DNA of 64,000 bases from Lepidurus packardi (taxonomy: Eukaryota; Arthropoda; Branchiopoda; Notostraca; Triopsidae), in NCBI GenBank assembly GCA_023053545.1, contig JAKZAN010000002.1:7932790-7996789 (forward strand). Reading direction: 5' to 3'. The notes beneath the pieces are model-generated. The model made no database searches. It had not been told where the DNA came from and saw only the letters and a program-made list of their open reading frames with translations. Numbering within the stretch: the first letter of the stretch is position 1; every line of letters begins with the position of its first letter. Shown here piece by piece: positions 13,601 to 24,599 of the stretch. The position numbers and the translations under genes were made by a program.

Positions 13601-15912
13601 AAACTAAGCTACTACTTTTTACTAAGCGCCTTTTGGCCCTAAACATAACTTTTAAACTCTACTACGATAGTACCTTATAACCATAAAACAGGGCATTTCT
13701 TTTCTTTCTTACGCAGGGCATTCGCAAAACAATAACAAAGATAAGTGCCATCTGTGACTCTTTCCCATCAATAAGCTAAGGTATACTGGAGCCTTAAGGT
13801 AAACAACTCATCAGAAAAGCCATTTTGGACCCCACGAATCACAAATTATTGTTAAACCCTAAAAACACAATTGGCAAATACGGACGTAAAACTTACTTGT
13901 GGAAGATCCCATGGAACGGTGTAGAAAGTGTTGCATTCGAGGTCCCAAGGCTCCAAACAAATGCGGTGGTAATCCACGTGCTTCCAACAATGCTTGTAAA
14001 CGGCCCATTTCGTTATCATCACTCTCGCTATCCGCAGACATGCCTAAAGCGTTGGTGGCTGCTCCCGCTGATAGTAAAACGCTACCCGCAACTGCACCCT
14101 CTCCACTGGCCCCGCCCAACGCGTCCGCTACAAGACCAACGTTTGCTGCAGCGCCCCCTGCTGCCGCAGCTCCTGAATTACTGTTGCCTGAAGCAGAACT
14201 ACTGCTCGGACCTGGGTTGGCTGTGGAGGGGACGTGGCTGGGGCCTGGGACCGCTTCTTGACCGGACATGCCCCTTTGGTCGCTCGGCAGCGACGCAAAC
14301 CCCGCCCTCGAAGCACGCCTACTGCATCACAAACGAAACAAATTCCACATATTAATCCCAAGGCCATTCCCCGAAAGAGAAGCAAAACATTTTATTTATT
14401 GGCAGTTAAATCGATAGATTTGAGCTCCACAAGTTTGTCCTAAGTATAGTGTCCTAGGAACGCGCAACAAGTAAGGAACGTTATCGATTTTCTCTTCTCT
14501 CTCCCCCACCCCATTCTTAGAACAGAGACTATCCCCCAATACTGCCTTTATGCTTAACTGCCTCGTAAAAGCGACTCTAACACTGTTACGAACCTGCCAC
14601 TTTTACAAAGAGGTAGTCAAAGAAGTTCTCTTACTCGAGAAACAGATTTTTTCTCAAATTAAGCTCAATTTTAATGACATTTTTATTTTTAAAAAATGCC
14701 AGGAAGCTGAGCCAGATGATCAAGAAAATAATTAAATTGTGTACCTCCTACTCGCGCAGGACCCCGTGGTGCTGGGCTTGGTGCGGGAGGAGACTCGAGG
14801 GGGCGGAGCTAAAACTTTGGCACTGCTGTTTTGATTTACAGGAGGTACTTTGGCTTTTCCTTGATTATTATTCGCTTTGTTGGAGCCTGAACTTCTCGGA
14901 ACTGGCTCAGAATCTGTTACAAGTGCTTTTTTAATTAAAATTCTTTCTAAATTCTTTTAAAAAAAGGTTGTTATTCTACCTGTACTGGAATCGGAACCAG
15001 GCTCTTCTTTGACCTTCGTTTGGTTAGCTGAGACGTTCGGCAGCGCTGAACCTTTCTGGCTGCGCGTTTGGCGAAAAATTGTGTTACTCTCTGAAAAAAA
15101 CACACAAAAAAGTAAAAAACAAATCAACCCAAATGTATTGATTAGTTTAGCCCATTTTGCTTGAACCGCATTACGTACCTGGATGGGCGGATGTAAACTT
15201 CTTCTTTGCGGTACGAATAGGAGAATCTGATTCTGCGCTAAGTCGACTTTTGCTTCGCGAAGTCCGGCGTAATAAGGGCGGTTTGATGGCCTTTTCGGTG
15301 TCTTCTTGGCGGGGAAATAGCTGTTTGCTGGGGACTGCTAGTACTACGGCTGGCTGCGACTGGTTTTTCTTGTTGGGGCGGAGAAGGCCAAGTCGGGCAC
15401 TGTCAGCATAGCGACCACGCTTACGTTCAGGCGACGAAGAAGTTGCCGCACTTGCGTCTGTATGGGCAGAAGATGAGCGAGAAGACGGGAGCGGGAGGGA
15501 CTCGGACAAGATGCTTGAGATGGCGTACGCAGTCTTGCTTAAAGGTCTGCCTGGTACTCGTCTTAGACGTGAAGAAACTGGACCTTCTTCCAACCCGTTG
15601 GGGTTGTTTTCAGGACTCGTGGAAGGAGACAATGGGGCGACTGACACGACGGCCCACGCTTTGCCCTTCTGACTGGCTTTGGGCTGGGTCAGAGTACTGG
15701 CAGAAGAGGAACTCGATACAGTCCAAGCTTCAGAGACTGCTCCTACAGCCCTCTCGCTTGACTGCCCGGATCTTTTCATGGAAAACAGAGTTAATGTTTT
15801 AGCATTAAAAAAATTTGTCCATGTGTTGGTACCGATTAGATGTTGAGGTTCCGGCTTTTGCTGCTGGCTTTGAAGCGGAGCCCCCTGGCACACGACTAGA
15901 TGAAGAGGCCAT
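4640..15912 (-). CDS. TRIP12: HECT-type E3 ubiquitin ligase, TRIP12/Ufd4 ortholog
   Basis: Twenty-five coding exons join in phase (total 6,354 nt, 2,117 residues): 15833-15912, 15179-15771, 14980-15090, 14745-14913, 13897-14321, 12360-12547, 12097-12285, 11872-12033, 11680-11802, 11447-11626, 11053-11265, 10469-10991, 10122-10395, 8680-8780, 8420-8613, 8099-8332, 7835-8017, 7567-7767, 7321-7512, 6603-7160, 6393-6502, 6093-6213, 5647-6015, 4904-5567, 4640-4836. A Ser-rich basic N-terminus is followed by armadillo repeats ([18 protein letters not shown]), a WWE domain ([13 protein letters not shown]) and a C-terminal HECT domain. The catalytic cysteine lies in [16 protein letters not shown] in the last exon, and the C-terminus SFHLS is typical. 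In the family it extends ubiquitin chains and acts in ubiquitin-fusion degradation and the DNA-damage response. Introns 10121-8781 and 13896-12548 contain transposons. Every diagnostic residue I can check is intact. Confidence 0.97.
7190..7312. repeat. AT-rich low-complexity intron tract
   Basis: This TRIP12 intron is almost wholly A and T, with repeated AATAAATAAA-type words ending in a poly-A run. It is simple sequence, not a gene. Confidence 0.8.
8839..10101. mobile_element. TIR DNA transposon, family 'CAGTAG', copy A (interrupted by a MITE)
   Basis: The left end reads CAGTAGATGCCGCTTATTTT and the right end is its imperfect inverse (AATAAGCGACATCTACT). Internal blocks (GGTCATTCAATTGAA, CAATATGCAAAGTCC, TGTAGTTTCGCTA) recur in copy B at 50396-51428, so the two are the same family. 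No transposase is visible, so the element is non-autonomous. A second element (9130-9612) is inserted in it. The whole lies in the TRIP12 intron between exons 14 and 13. No convincing target duplication is preserved. Confidence 0.8.
9130..9612. mobile_element. TTAA-type (piggyBac-like) MITE, complete copy
   Basis: The element is 483 bp, begins GGCTCCCGTATACCTTAG and ends with the inverse TTTACGGGAGCC. It is flanked by TTAA at 9126-9129 and 9613-9616. It matches the copies at 1-85 and 12637-13793. Target site and termini fit the piggyBac superfamily. It has no coding capacity and was inserted into the CAGTAG element. Confidence 0.9.
12637..13793. mobile_element. TTAA-type (piggyBac-like) MITE carrying a nested insertion
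   Basis: It begins GGCTCCCGTATACCT, ends AGGTATACTGGAGCC, and is flanked by TTAA at 12633-12636 and 13794-13797. Its body is the inverse complement of the 483-bp copy, for example around GGCAATTAGC and TTTCTTACGCAGG. Length is 1,157 bp because another element occupies about 13057-13693; without it about 520 bp remain. It lies in the TRIP12 intron between exons 6 and 5. Confidence 0.9.
13057..13693. mobile_element. Nested TIR element inside the 12637-13793 MITE
   Basis: The termini are CCCTGTTTTACGGTTACAAG on the left and the inverse (CTTATAACCATAAAACAGGG) on the right, with repeated CTTTACTAAGCTAC words just inside. The interior has a short broken coding-like stretch beginning ATGTCTGAGAAAAAG and an acidic Asp/Glu-rich segment around 13425-13580. 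It could be a decayed transposase N-terminus, but I cannot assign a superfamily. No target duplication is clear. Confidence 0.65.
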
Positions 15913-17266
15913 AGACGCAGCACTCGCTTCCAGGCATGCCAATCAGAAAAGAGGCGAAATCACTTGAACGGCCTGTGAAAGAATGAAACATGGTAAATAT
16001 TAGAAAAAAGGGCTGTACTGACAGGAACAAGATTAGTGGCTTTATGTGCATTCGATTAAGCGTGGCGAAAGAACCTGGATGGGATGCAAATAGGACCGGC
16101 CTTGAATTTGTCTTCTATTGTTTTTATTCGGGGTCGGAATTTTGAGAATTTTATAAACGTTATACTGCGCGAATGAAAAGGTGATCGACGCTAAAACTTT
16201 GTTTAGGTGGTTTTCCACAATATATTTCCCTTTCTTGGAAAACAAGAAACAAGAGTCATTGTTTGAGTGTACACATGCTTGGGTTTCTCAACAAAGGATG
16301 GTTCGTGATAATAAATTCAGCGTTACATATAACGCATCCAATAGTAAGCACTCTGCTAATCAAGGGAAGCAGCTGCATATTACTATAATTACTATCTTTT
16401 GAAACACTCTGAGAACAAACTGGAAATTGTTACAAAGAAAGTTACGAGGCGAGTTTATTAATTTTCTAAGCCACGCAAATTGTCAAAAAATAATCCACAA
16501 GATTGCGTGACGCACTGCTGGTAATTATGATACATTAAAAGAGCATAGAGTTACTGAGATAACAAAAACAGTTTATGAATCACAAGAAATCTTTCTTTTT
16601 AAAAAACGATGCTAACCCCTTATCTAAAAACACACAAGGGAACCATGACCCTTCAGTGCACCAAAACTTGCCGTTTTCTCCGCTCCTTCTCACTCCTCTT
16701 TGAAACACATCACCAGCCCACAAAACAGTAAACATGCATAGAAACCAATCCATTATATATCTAGTATACTTACACGTAAAATTTCTGAGAAAATAGTTCA
16801 GAGAAAAGGCCTAATTAATTAAAATTTAGCAACACTTGAAACTTGGCCTGCAGATCCAAGGACGAAACTAGGTGCAATGTTGCCAAGTCAACCATATAGT
16901 TCATTTTCTCCAGAACGTTATTAACAATTTTTTTGCTCCTAAGTAAAAACACATGATAACTTTTATTTAATTATTAACAACGCCTTCACAGTTAATTTAA
17001 TATTTTTAAATAAGGCATTAGTGAGTCGTGACTCAATTTTGCTAGCCAAGATGTTGCAGGTTGCCGTGGTTGCTGTTTTGTTTATATGACTGTTGCATCA
17101 AGCCGCGTTATTATTATTATTTTTATTTAGTGAAAAAAATCTTGTAATTTACTATCTAGTGTTTTTTAAACCCATTTAGCACTCGATAAAGCTTCACAAC
17201 AATTAAGGTACATATATTGGACTGTCGATAGCTACGAATTACCACGAAGAACTCAGGTTCATCAAA
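15913..17266. other. Head-to-head intergenic region, TRIP12/SNIP1
   Basis: This spacer of 1.35 kb holds both 5' ends. CTGTCGATAGC at about 17221-17232, shortly before the SNIP1 start, is a one-mismatch relative of the TATCGATA motif found at other housekeeping promoters here. No other gene or repeat is supported. Confidence 0.5.
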
Positions 17267-18514
17267 ATGCCCATGGCGGTAGAAAAAGACCGTAGTGGAA
17301 GACTAGATTCGTCTAGCAGTGAAGCTGAAGCTCCTAACCAAGAAGCAGACCAATCTTCCAGAAAGCCGAGGTCCGCCCGAAAAGACGGTCCTGATGAAAG
17401 ACGCAGCTCCCAGTATCACAGGAGAGGAGCAGACTCCCCACGTGATAACAAAAACTCCAAAAGATCCAGTAAATATCACTCGGAGCATCGGGAAGAAAGA
17501 GAAGCCCAACGAAGGGATCGTCAGCAGCATGAATCTCGACAGCGGTCGCGTTCCCGAGATCGAGAGTCAGATTCCCGCCGATATGATAAAGACTCCCAAG
17601 ATCACGGTCGATCCCACCGTGACAGACGTGAAAGAGACGAGAGATCCCTACATGAACGCGAAAAACGTGCTACAGAAACTCAGCCGAGAGGTCATAGGGA
17701 AAAAGACCCTTCTTCTTCTACCTCTTCACGTGGAAGGAACAAAGATTCCGACCACAAGGACAAGAACTACGGTTTGCGTCAAAACAGCAAAAGAGAAGAC
17801 TGCGATCGCAAAATCAAACAAGAACCCCAAACTGACACCGAGTCTGATCGCCAAGAACGCAAGCGACGTCAACGGGACCGAGAACGTGATCCCCAACGTT
17901 CCAATCTCTTCCGCGATGACGCCACAGTCGAAATGGCGTACGGGAAACCCAAAGAAGAAGAGGACGGTGAGGACGAGCCGCCCCCGCCCAAAATTAAAGC
18001 CAATTTTGGTTTATCAGGGAAACTAGCTGAAGAAACCAACGTGTGCAACGGCGTCGTAGTCAAGTACAGCGAACCACCCGAAGCCAGGCGTCCTAAACGT
18101 CGCTGGCGTTTTTACGTCTTCAAAGGCGACGAACCATTGCCCACCTTGTATTTGCATCGACAGAGCGCCTTTTTAATGGGCCGGGACCGCAAAGTAGCAG
18201 ATATGCCCATCGACCATCCGTCCTGCTCCAAACAACATGCGGTTCTGCAGTTCCGATTGGTCAATTATGAACGTCCGGATGGATCCTCCGGGCGCACCGT
18301 TCGTCCTTACATTATCGACCTGGGATCCTCCAATGGCACCTTTCTTAATAATCAGAAAGTGGAAGCCAAGCGCTACGTTCAACTCTTCGAGAAAGATGTT
18401 CTTAAATTCGGCTTTAGCTCGCGTGAATACGTATTATTACATGAAGACAGCAAAGATGAAGCTGAGCAAGATGATTTAGGAGCGGAAGCAGGTGCGGCCG
18501 TGGGCGATGAATGA
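17267..18514 (+). CDS. SNIP1: SNIP1, FHA-domain nuclear protein
   Basis: A single-exon gene of 415 residues. Residues 1-240 are an Arg/Ser/Asp/Glu-rich low-complexity region, as in splicing-associated proteins. Residues about 275-395 form an FHA phosphopeptide-binding domain with FLMGRDRKV, SCSKQHAVLQF and IDLGSSNGTFLNN. The linker RRPKRRWRFYVFKGDE is typical of SNIP1. In animals SNIP1 binds SMAD4 and p300, acts in miRNA biogenesis, and is part of the activated spliceosome (yeast counterpart Pml1). The first in-frame ATG at 17267 is used; an alternative ATG lies two codons later. It is transcribed divergently from TRIP12. An acidic tail follows the FHA domain. Confidence 0.95.
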   Translation: MPMAVEKDRSGRLDSSSSEAEAPNQEADQSSRKPRSARKDGPDERRSSQYHRRGADSPRDNKNSKRSSKYHSEHREEREAQRRDRQQHESRQRSRSRDRESDSRRYDKDSQDHGRSHRDRRERDERSLHEREKRATETQPRGHREKDPSSSTSSRGRNKDSDHKDKNYGLRQNSKREDCDRKIKQEPQTDTESDRQERKRRQRDRERDPQRSNLFRDDATVEMAYGKPKEEEDGEDEPPPPKIKANFGLSGKLAEETNVCNGVVVKYSEPPEARRPKRRWRFYVFKGDEPLPTLYLHRQSAFLMGRDRKVADMPIDHPSCSKQHAVLQFRLVNYERPDGSSGRTVRPYIIDLGSSNGTFLNNQKVEAKRYVQLFEKDVLKFGFSSREYVLLHEDSKDEAEQDDLGAEAGAAVGDE

Positions 18515-19568
18515 AAGTTTCAGGTGCATTTTCCTTTTGTGTTTATGTAGCCATAAAGGCTGCTGGGATTATGCCTTTTGTTCCATACTCTCGTTTTTTT
18601 ATTTTGTTTGTTTCCTACTTCTTGACTTTTACTAAGAAGATGGAGCGAGGTGAACCAATACATTCTTGGATCTAGTTTCGAAACGCAGTTGGCTTGGTGT
18701 GGTGTAAAAAAAAAAAAGCGTTTCCGTCGTTTTTCTACTCTATTCAGTTGGCGTTATGGGCAAAGTGAGCTAAAGGTCCTTTCACTTTTTCCTGGTTTAA
18801 GCAAGCTGAGGCATGTTTTTATGGGATTATGACTCCCTTTCACCGCGATTAGGAATCTAAGGAGCAAAAAGGAAGGTTTCGGACAGCAGAGGCACGTCGA
18901 TCCAAGGACTTGGGAGAGTGTTAAAATCTGTCAGCCTCTTCACATAGTATCACTTCATCCTCTTTTTATCTGGCTCCAGCCAATGACCGTGAGCATGTGG
19001 GTTACGAGAGCCAGGTCCAGGTACAACAAGTCCTGACTTTCTCCTGCATAGTTAACCAAGTGGGAAAGACCCTTTCTGTGAACCTTCTTATTATTATTCG
19101 CCCTTTATTCCATAACAAAAAGGGGTGGGGGAGAGGATAGCAACCCACGCCAGACCTTGGAGTAAGTTACGATGCAAAACAGATACGCAGCTTTCACTTG
19201 CTCGTCATCTGATCCCTGGCTTTCTAGGTGAAATTCCTAAACTGTTTTCAATTCAGCACTATTTTTCCACATTTCTTGACAGGCAATTAATAACTTTCTC
19301 CAAATTGCAGACCGTTCTCACGTTAGATGTTTAATCGTGCGTGATATATGAAAAAATGTTAAAATTTCTTCCGCGGTACGTGAAGTAAGCTGACACAGTT
19401 TGTCCCTGTACTCCAGATCTGTATGTCATTCGTACCCAACAAAGTGAGCGGGCGCATTTTTGACCTGCGGATGGGAGAGAGTGTGGAAGCTAAAGGCAAA
19501 GATCCGCCCTCTTCAGTTGAAAAAGATAGTGGAGTAGGAAAGAGAATGTGGGCTTCTAGGACCGTCAA
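18515..19568. other. SNIP1 3' UTR and intergenic
   Basis: About 1 kb between the SNIP1 stop and the TATA box of the next gene. Short open stretches exist, but none has family resemblance or splice-consistent extension. Confidence 0.5.
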
Positions 19569-19576
19569 TATAAAAG
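19569..19576 (+). promoter_or_regulatory. TATA box of chitin-binding gene
   Basis: TATAAAAG lies about 30 bp before an arthropod-like initiator (CCAGTC near 19602) and about 100 bp before the start codon. Confidence 0.7.
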
Positions 19577-19669
19577 GTGGCTGCACGACTGACAAAGATG
19601 ACCAGTCGGTGCTCAGCTTGCAAACTTGACATTCTCCCAGTGGCTTTTTGCTAATCTTATTCAGAGAAA

Positions 19670-21291
19670 ATGTTTAAAGGACTCGGCCTTTTACGTAAGT
19701 GCGAACTTCTTCCCTTCCGAAACGTTAGTTTTGTTATTTTCACGTTTCTTTGCTTTGCTTTTAGTTTTACTGGTGGCTGCGGGCCAAGCCCAGTACGGGC
19801 AATCCTCCAGGCCGGTTAACAGGGGCCCACCCGGCAGATTCTCATCCAATACAGTGAAGCAAGTGCAGTCTGAACAATACGCTACTACCACTGTTCCACC
19901 GGCAGTCTACGCTACGGAAGCAGCTGCGACCACTTATATTCCTCAAACACAACCGACCCGCCCTTACAACCCAACCCCAAATCCTCCTAGACCCCAGGTC
20001 CCTTATCAGCAACCAGCAAATACAGCGTACGTACGACAACCGCAACCCGCTGCTCCCAAACGTATTCAGCCAGCACCTCCCCAGTATCAGGAAAAGCCAG
20101 CACCTGTCCAGTATCAGGAAAAGCCAGCACCTGTCCAGTATCAGGAAAAGCCAGCGCCTGTTCAGTACCAGGAAAAACCAGCTCCTCCTCAGTACCAGGA
20201 AAAACCAGCTCCTCCTCAGTACCAGGAAAAGCCAGCTCCTCCTCAGTACCAGGAAAAGCCAGCTCCTCCTCAGTACCAAGAAAAACCAGCTCCTCCTCAG
20301 TACCAGGAAAAGCCAGCTCCTCCTCAGTACCAAGAAAAACCAGCTCCTCCTCTGTACCAGGAAAAGCCAGCACCTGTCCAGTACCAGGAACGGCCTGCAG
20401 CTCCTCCTAGGTACGAACCCCAACCCCAAAAACCAGCTCCCGTTCCAGTGTACTCTCCCGCTCCTGCTCAAGCTCCACGTCGTCCCGCATACAATCCCGC
20501 CCCTGCCGCTCAAGCCCCGCCCCAGCCTGCTGTTTACCAACAGAAGGTGGTGGCTGCTACACAAACAATCAAACAAACTGAAGAGCCCGACGTCAACACC
20601 CTTCCTGGTAATTAACAGCAAGAATCTGAAACCATTTTACTTATGCCAAATTCATTTATTCCTAATCATTAAAATCTCCAGGTATTGCTGGTAAGGATTA
20701 TCCCATTTATTCCAGCATTCCTCGTACTGGCTTTAGCTGCTCAGGCAAAATTGCTGGTTACTACGCTGATGTTGATGCTAACTGCCAGGTAAAAAGCTTT
20801 TAAAATGGACTTTCTTGTTAACCATGCTAAATAACTGTTCGGTATGCTAGGCATGGCATTACTGCAGTTTGGAGGGTTTGGTGGACTCTTTCCTTTGCAC
20901 CAACGGCACTATCTACTCGCAAGAAACGCGCGTCTGTGATTGGTGGTACAACGTGGACTGCTCTCAAACCAGCAAAAACTTCGACGTCAACAAAGATCTT
21001 TACATTATCCCAGAGCCCACCAAGCCTCCTACCACTGTCTTGAAATCCGTGGAATCTTACGCACCCACTAAGCCTGCAGTGGAACAACGCCCCACGTATG
21101 CCGCGCCCCAGAAGGCGCCAGTCACCGTGTACGAAAACCCCAGCTACGGCCCAGCCCCCGCTGCCGCTACAGTCCAATCTCCTCCCCGAGTCAATTACCC
21201 GGCTGAGGCAGCCCATGAGAGACCACGAGGTCGTCCCGCTCCACAACGACCAGCTCAGCAGCAGCAGGCTTCTGCTGATTCGTATTACTAG
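19670..21291 (+). CDS. Secreted Pro/Gln-rich chitin-binding (peritrophin-A / CBM14) protein
   Basis: Exons 19670-19694, 19765-20607, 20682-20788 and 20851-21291 give 471 residues. The first 25-nt exon plus the start of exon 2 encode a signal peptide (MFKGLGLLLLLVAAGQA). A long Pro/Gln/Tyr-rich region follows, with twelve near-identical 9-residue units based on QYQEKPAPP. The next region carries the arthropod motif PGIAGKDYPIYSSIPRTGF and one CBM14 domain with six cysteines (FSCSGK ... DANCQ, WHYCS, FLCTNG, VCDWW, VDCSQ). A second Pro/Ala-rich tail ends the protein. It is likely an extracellular cuticle component that binds chitin and is cross-linked through Tyr/Gln repeats. A TATA box and signal sequence agree with regulated, tissue-specific secretion. 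The exact CPAP1 subgroup is not resolved. Confidence 0.92.
20073..20399 (+). repeat. 27-bp coding tandem repeat, 12 units
   Basis: Twelve in-frame copies encode variants of QYQEKPAPP/V. Synonymous differences between copies (GTACCAGGAA versus GTATCAGGAA) fall in blocks, consistent with repeated unequal exchange or slippage. Copy number is likely polymorphic. Confidence 0.95.
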
Positions 21292-21693
21292 GAAAAAAGT
21301 GTCGTCTTAGCGGAGATCTCATCCTAATGAATGTTTCATTCTTTTGTCCAAAGCTTTACTCTTACTTTCTATAGAATTCCCTCATATTTTTTCATTTTGC
21401 TTCAAGAGTTGAATTGTATTGGGGAAACCTTACCCATTTCTGTTGCGAAGGCAAACCAAATAGAATGCCACGTATTATCCGTATCACATTAATGTCGCGC
21501 ATGCTGCATGCAGAGGCCAATAAGGAACATGTGTCGTGTCTGCTTTCTCCAAAACGGGACGCACAAAGCTCAACGCAAGGGGGTGAACTGGAATTAAAAA
21601 ACAAAGCGCACAGGACGAAAAGGGGACCAGAGAGACTTAAACTCAGGTTTTTACAGGCGCTTCTTGAGTAAAACGAGGCAGCGCCCAAAATGA

Positions 21694-24173
21694 CTAAGGA
21701 ATGCGTTGGGAACGCGAAGTTTTGCTTGCCTGAAAACAGAAGGTACAGTAAGAATTCGGTTCGACGTTTTTGTTTTGCAAGAAAAGGGTAACTACTTGAA
21801 ATTCTGTTTCGCTCTGCATAAGACCCATCACGGCCACAATTTGATATTGCTTGTGCTTGAGCATGGCTGGAGACCTTCGCAATAAACGCAATCCAGCAGC
21901 CGGACTGATACTCTGCAGTAATTTGTGCATTTGCGAGCAACTATGGCTAGGATCCATGATGAGCAGTTTGGAAGTCTTGTCTTTGTAGAGTTCAACACCA
22001 ATGATACTCCTACTGTGGCCTATCAAACATACTTTAAACTAGTTTTACTTCCTTTCCCGTTAAAAAAAAGTGTGGCATTTCCAAGTCAAACCCATGTAAA
22101 ATTTAAAGATTTCCATGAAATTTCCATGAAATGACGTCAAAATTTTTACACGGGTTCGCTTGTAAGCAAAAGGTTTAACCTTGATGTTGGAGATACAAGG
22201 GCGGTTTGATAGGTAAATCGCTGTCAAAGTACTGTCCTACCCATTCAAAGAGAGCAGGATGAGAGCCATCGTCAGCCGAAGGACAGTGAAAATCGACCAA
22301 TTTCACCCTAGGAAAGAGAAAGTCACCTAGGAACTTAAAACGCGATGTGAAATGATACCTAAAACCCAACGAGGATAGAAGGGCAGTAATTTCAGTAGCG
22401 CCGATCCATTTCCGGGTATCGCGCAGCTTATGAGCCAATTGCTCGCTGCCAACCACATCGAAACCTTGGCTCCAGGCTTTTTCAATTCCAATTTGGAGAC
22501 AATTAATGGAGGGCACGTTCACCGACGCACAATTAGTGCCTTCCACCCACGGACACAGGTCTACCAAGTGTGGGACGTATGGATTGTTCCTTAACAGGGC
22601 CGAAACAAGCATCTGAAGGTTCCTAGGATCCACCAAACACATTTGTCTTATGATTATGTGTCGCTCTTATTCATTTATTTGGATTTTGTACCTGTATCCA
22701 CAGCCCCACCCTGCGTCGCCAAATGTGGAGGCATAATGATCCATATTATGGCACAAAAGTGTTCTTGAAACCGTTGAAGTATGAGAACTAAACCTGGCCA
22801 CGAAGGGAATTATATCTGTTGTAAAAACAGTTTGAAGAATTATTAAGCTTGAAAAGAAATTGTAAAGAGAAATCTGCAACTCACCTTTGCTAACCGAGAA
22901 TCCGTCATCCATGCCATTCTTTTCGGCCACTTTGATCATAATTCGTCTTTCGTGGTAATCGGAAACAGTCATGGACCCCGAATAGACGGCTTGCAACATG
23001 GCAGAATCACTTTGCGAAGCAAAATTACCCTGTTCATCCATACCATAGCGTGCCTATGCTTCAAAACGGTAAGAAAGTGACGCTTAAACAATTTATTTTA
23101 TTCTTGTACCCTGAGAAACTCAAACTCTCGCTTTTCTCGCATTTGTTGTGCTGCTTGCTCGCACTTTTGGATCTCTTTGGCCAGTAAACGATCTGCAGTG
23201 GCCCCAGGTGTGATAGGAGACACTTTCACAAAAGTACCTTTCGTCAACAAGCAGGAATTTCGAACTGCAAAAACCTTTTACCTTCTTCACTAAAATGCTG
23301 CTCTACATGAAGGGCCAGTTCGTCTCCCCCAAAACCGGAGGAGAAACAGACAGGGCAGGTTTCTTGGTTCTTATTCGAATCAGACGTCGGAGTCTATCCA
23401 GAAAAAAAAGCTCTTTAAAATAAAGCCGCATTAAAAAAACGGAATTTAAAGTACTTTGGTTGGACTAAACGTCTCGGAATGTTGTCCATCGATATGTACT
23501 TCAAGCAAAGTGTAATCATCATATTTTTGCATACAAAAAGGGCAGACATATTCGCCTTCCACTTCCAAAGGACTAGTTTCAGTAGCCTTCCATGTGTCTA
23601 CCTAAAATAAGGAAAGACGAGTTTTTCAAAGCTTTGCAAGAAGGTTTCTATTGTTTAAGAAATTACGACTAGGGTATCGGAGAAGCGAGAGGTGGAAGCT
23701 TGAATATTGCCGTTGTCCAGAACCAGGATTTCGTCCGAGTCTTGGTCCTCGATGGCATCCAAATGAGCATGATTGACGTGTTCGTGGAGTTGGGCCCGAT
23801 TAGCGTCTTCTAAGCCGCAAAACGGGCATTCGAGCAACTGGTAATGGCCAACTAGAAAATCTTCCGTGTACCACACTGGTTTTTCTGACTCAGAGTAGCC
23901 GTTTTGATGGGTGTATTTCCCTGAAGGCAGCGGTTGAGGTTCTTTGCTACTGGGGGTTTTAAGAGGCGAGCTGAGATTCAGGTTCAAAGTGGACCTTTTC
24001 AAGCTGGGAGACTCGAATTGATCTCTGACTTGGGAAACACGCATTTCTATAAACTGTACATCCTCAGCTTCTTTTTCTGCAATAAATCCAGGCTCTTCGT
24101 CAGAATTAAAACTTGACTTTTCGTTTTCTGGCTGTTGGTCTTCAGGTATGGCGTTATCCTTGCTAGAATCCAT
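21694..24173 (-). CDS. ZUP1: ZUP1/ZUFSP, K63-linkage ubiquitin protease with C2H2 zinc fingers
   Basis: Ten exons (23667-24173, 23455-23601, 23282-23393, 23110-23264, 22885-23053, 22692-22815, 22359-22622, 22180-22307, 21796-22019, 21694-21729) give 621 residues; vertebrate proteins are near 580. N-terminal C2H2 fingers are visible (CPFCGLEDANRAQLHEHVNH, CPFCMQKYDDYTLLEVHIDG, CPVCFSSG...HVEQH). A charged helical region follows (AKEIQKCEQAAQQMREKREF), then the C78-type papain-like domain with catalytic Cys in GDAGWGCGYR, conserved QMLVSALLRNN and a YLQHQGHSRSIIG block carrying the predicted catalytic His. The final exon of 36 nt encodes ASKTSRSQRIP, the family's C-terminus. Family role: cleavage of long K63 ubiquitin chains in genome maintenance. 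All three catalytic neighbourhoods look intact. Confidence 0.96.
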
Positions 24174-24599
24174 ATTATTGACGCTACAAAAACTAAGTTA
24201 TAGAAGCAGTCTAAAAATTAGATTAGAACTATTACTTGTAAAAAGCGGTGTAATAAATAAATAAATACTGAGCACGGAGAGATGGAATTTCAAGACATAA
24301 ACAAGTCTATTTGAACGTACCGTGCTGACTGTATGACGTCATGCAGCTATTGTCACCCCAATTTTTATTCATCAAAAGCAGATAAAAGCTGCTAATATGA
24401 GTTTGAGCTGGTTTGATTCCGATCAGTTTCAACTGAGTTTTATTAATCAATTTTTTAAATGCCGAATCTTGCAAATTTATGGGTGTAGCTCGAAAATGAG
24501 CCCAGCTGATAGCGAAGCGGTAAATTTTATTACTAAAATTAACCTTCAAGATGACAACAAATGGTTGATTGATTGAGGTGCCAAAGACAAAATACGGAT

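Noticed and set aside
17319-18026. Second plus-strand frame inside SNIP1
   Set aside because: Out-of-frame shadow of the low-complexity Arg/Ser region. The FHA domain lies in the other frame.
20073-20399. Possible CRISPR-like array
   Set aside because: The repeats are contiguous, in-frame coding units without spacers in a eukaryotic gene.
19842-20621. Long open frame antisense to the chitin-binding gene
   Set aside because: It arises because the 27-bp repeat keeps every frame open. It has no independent promoter or domain.
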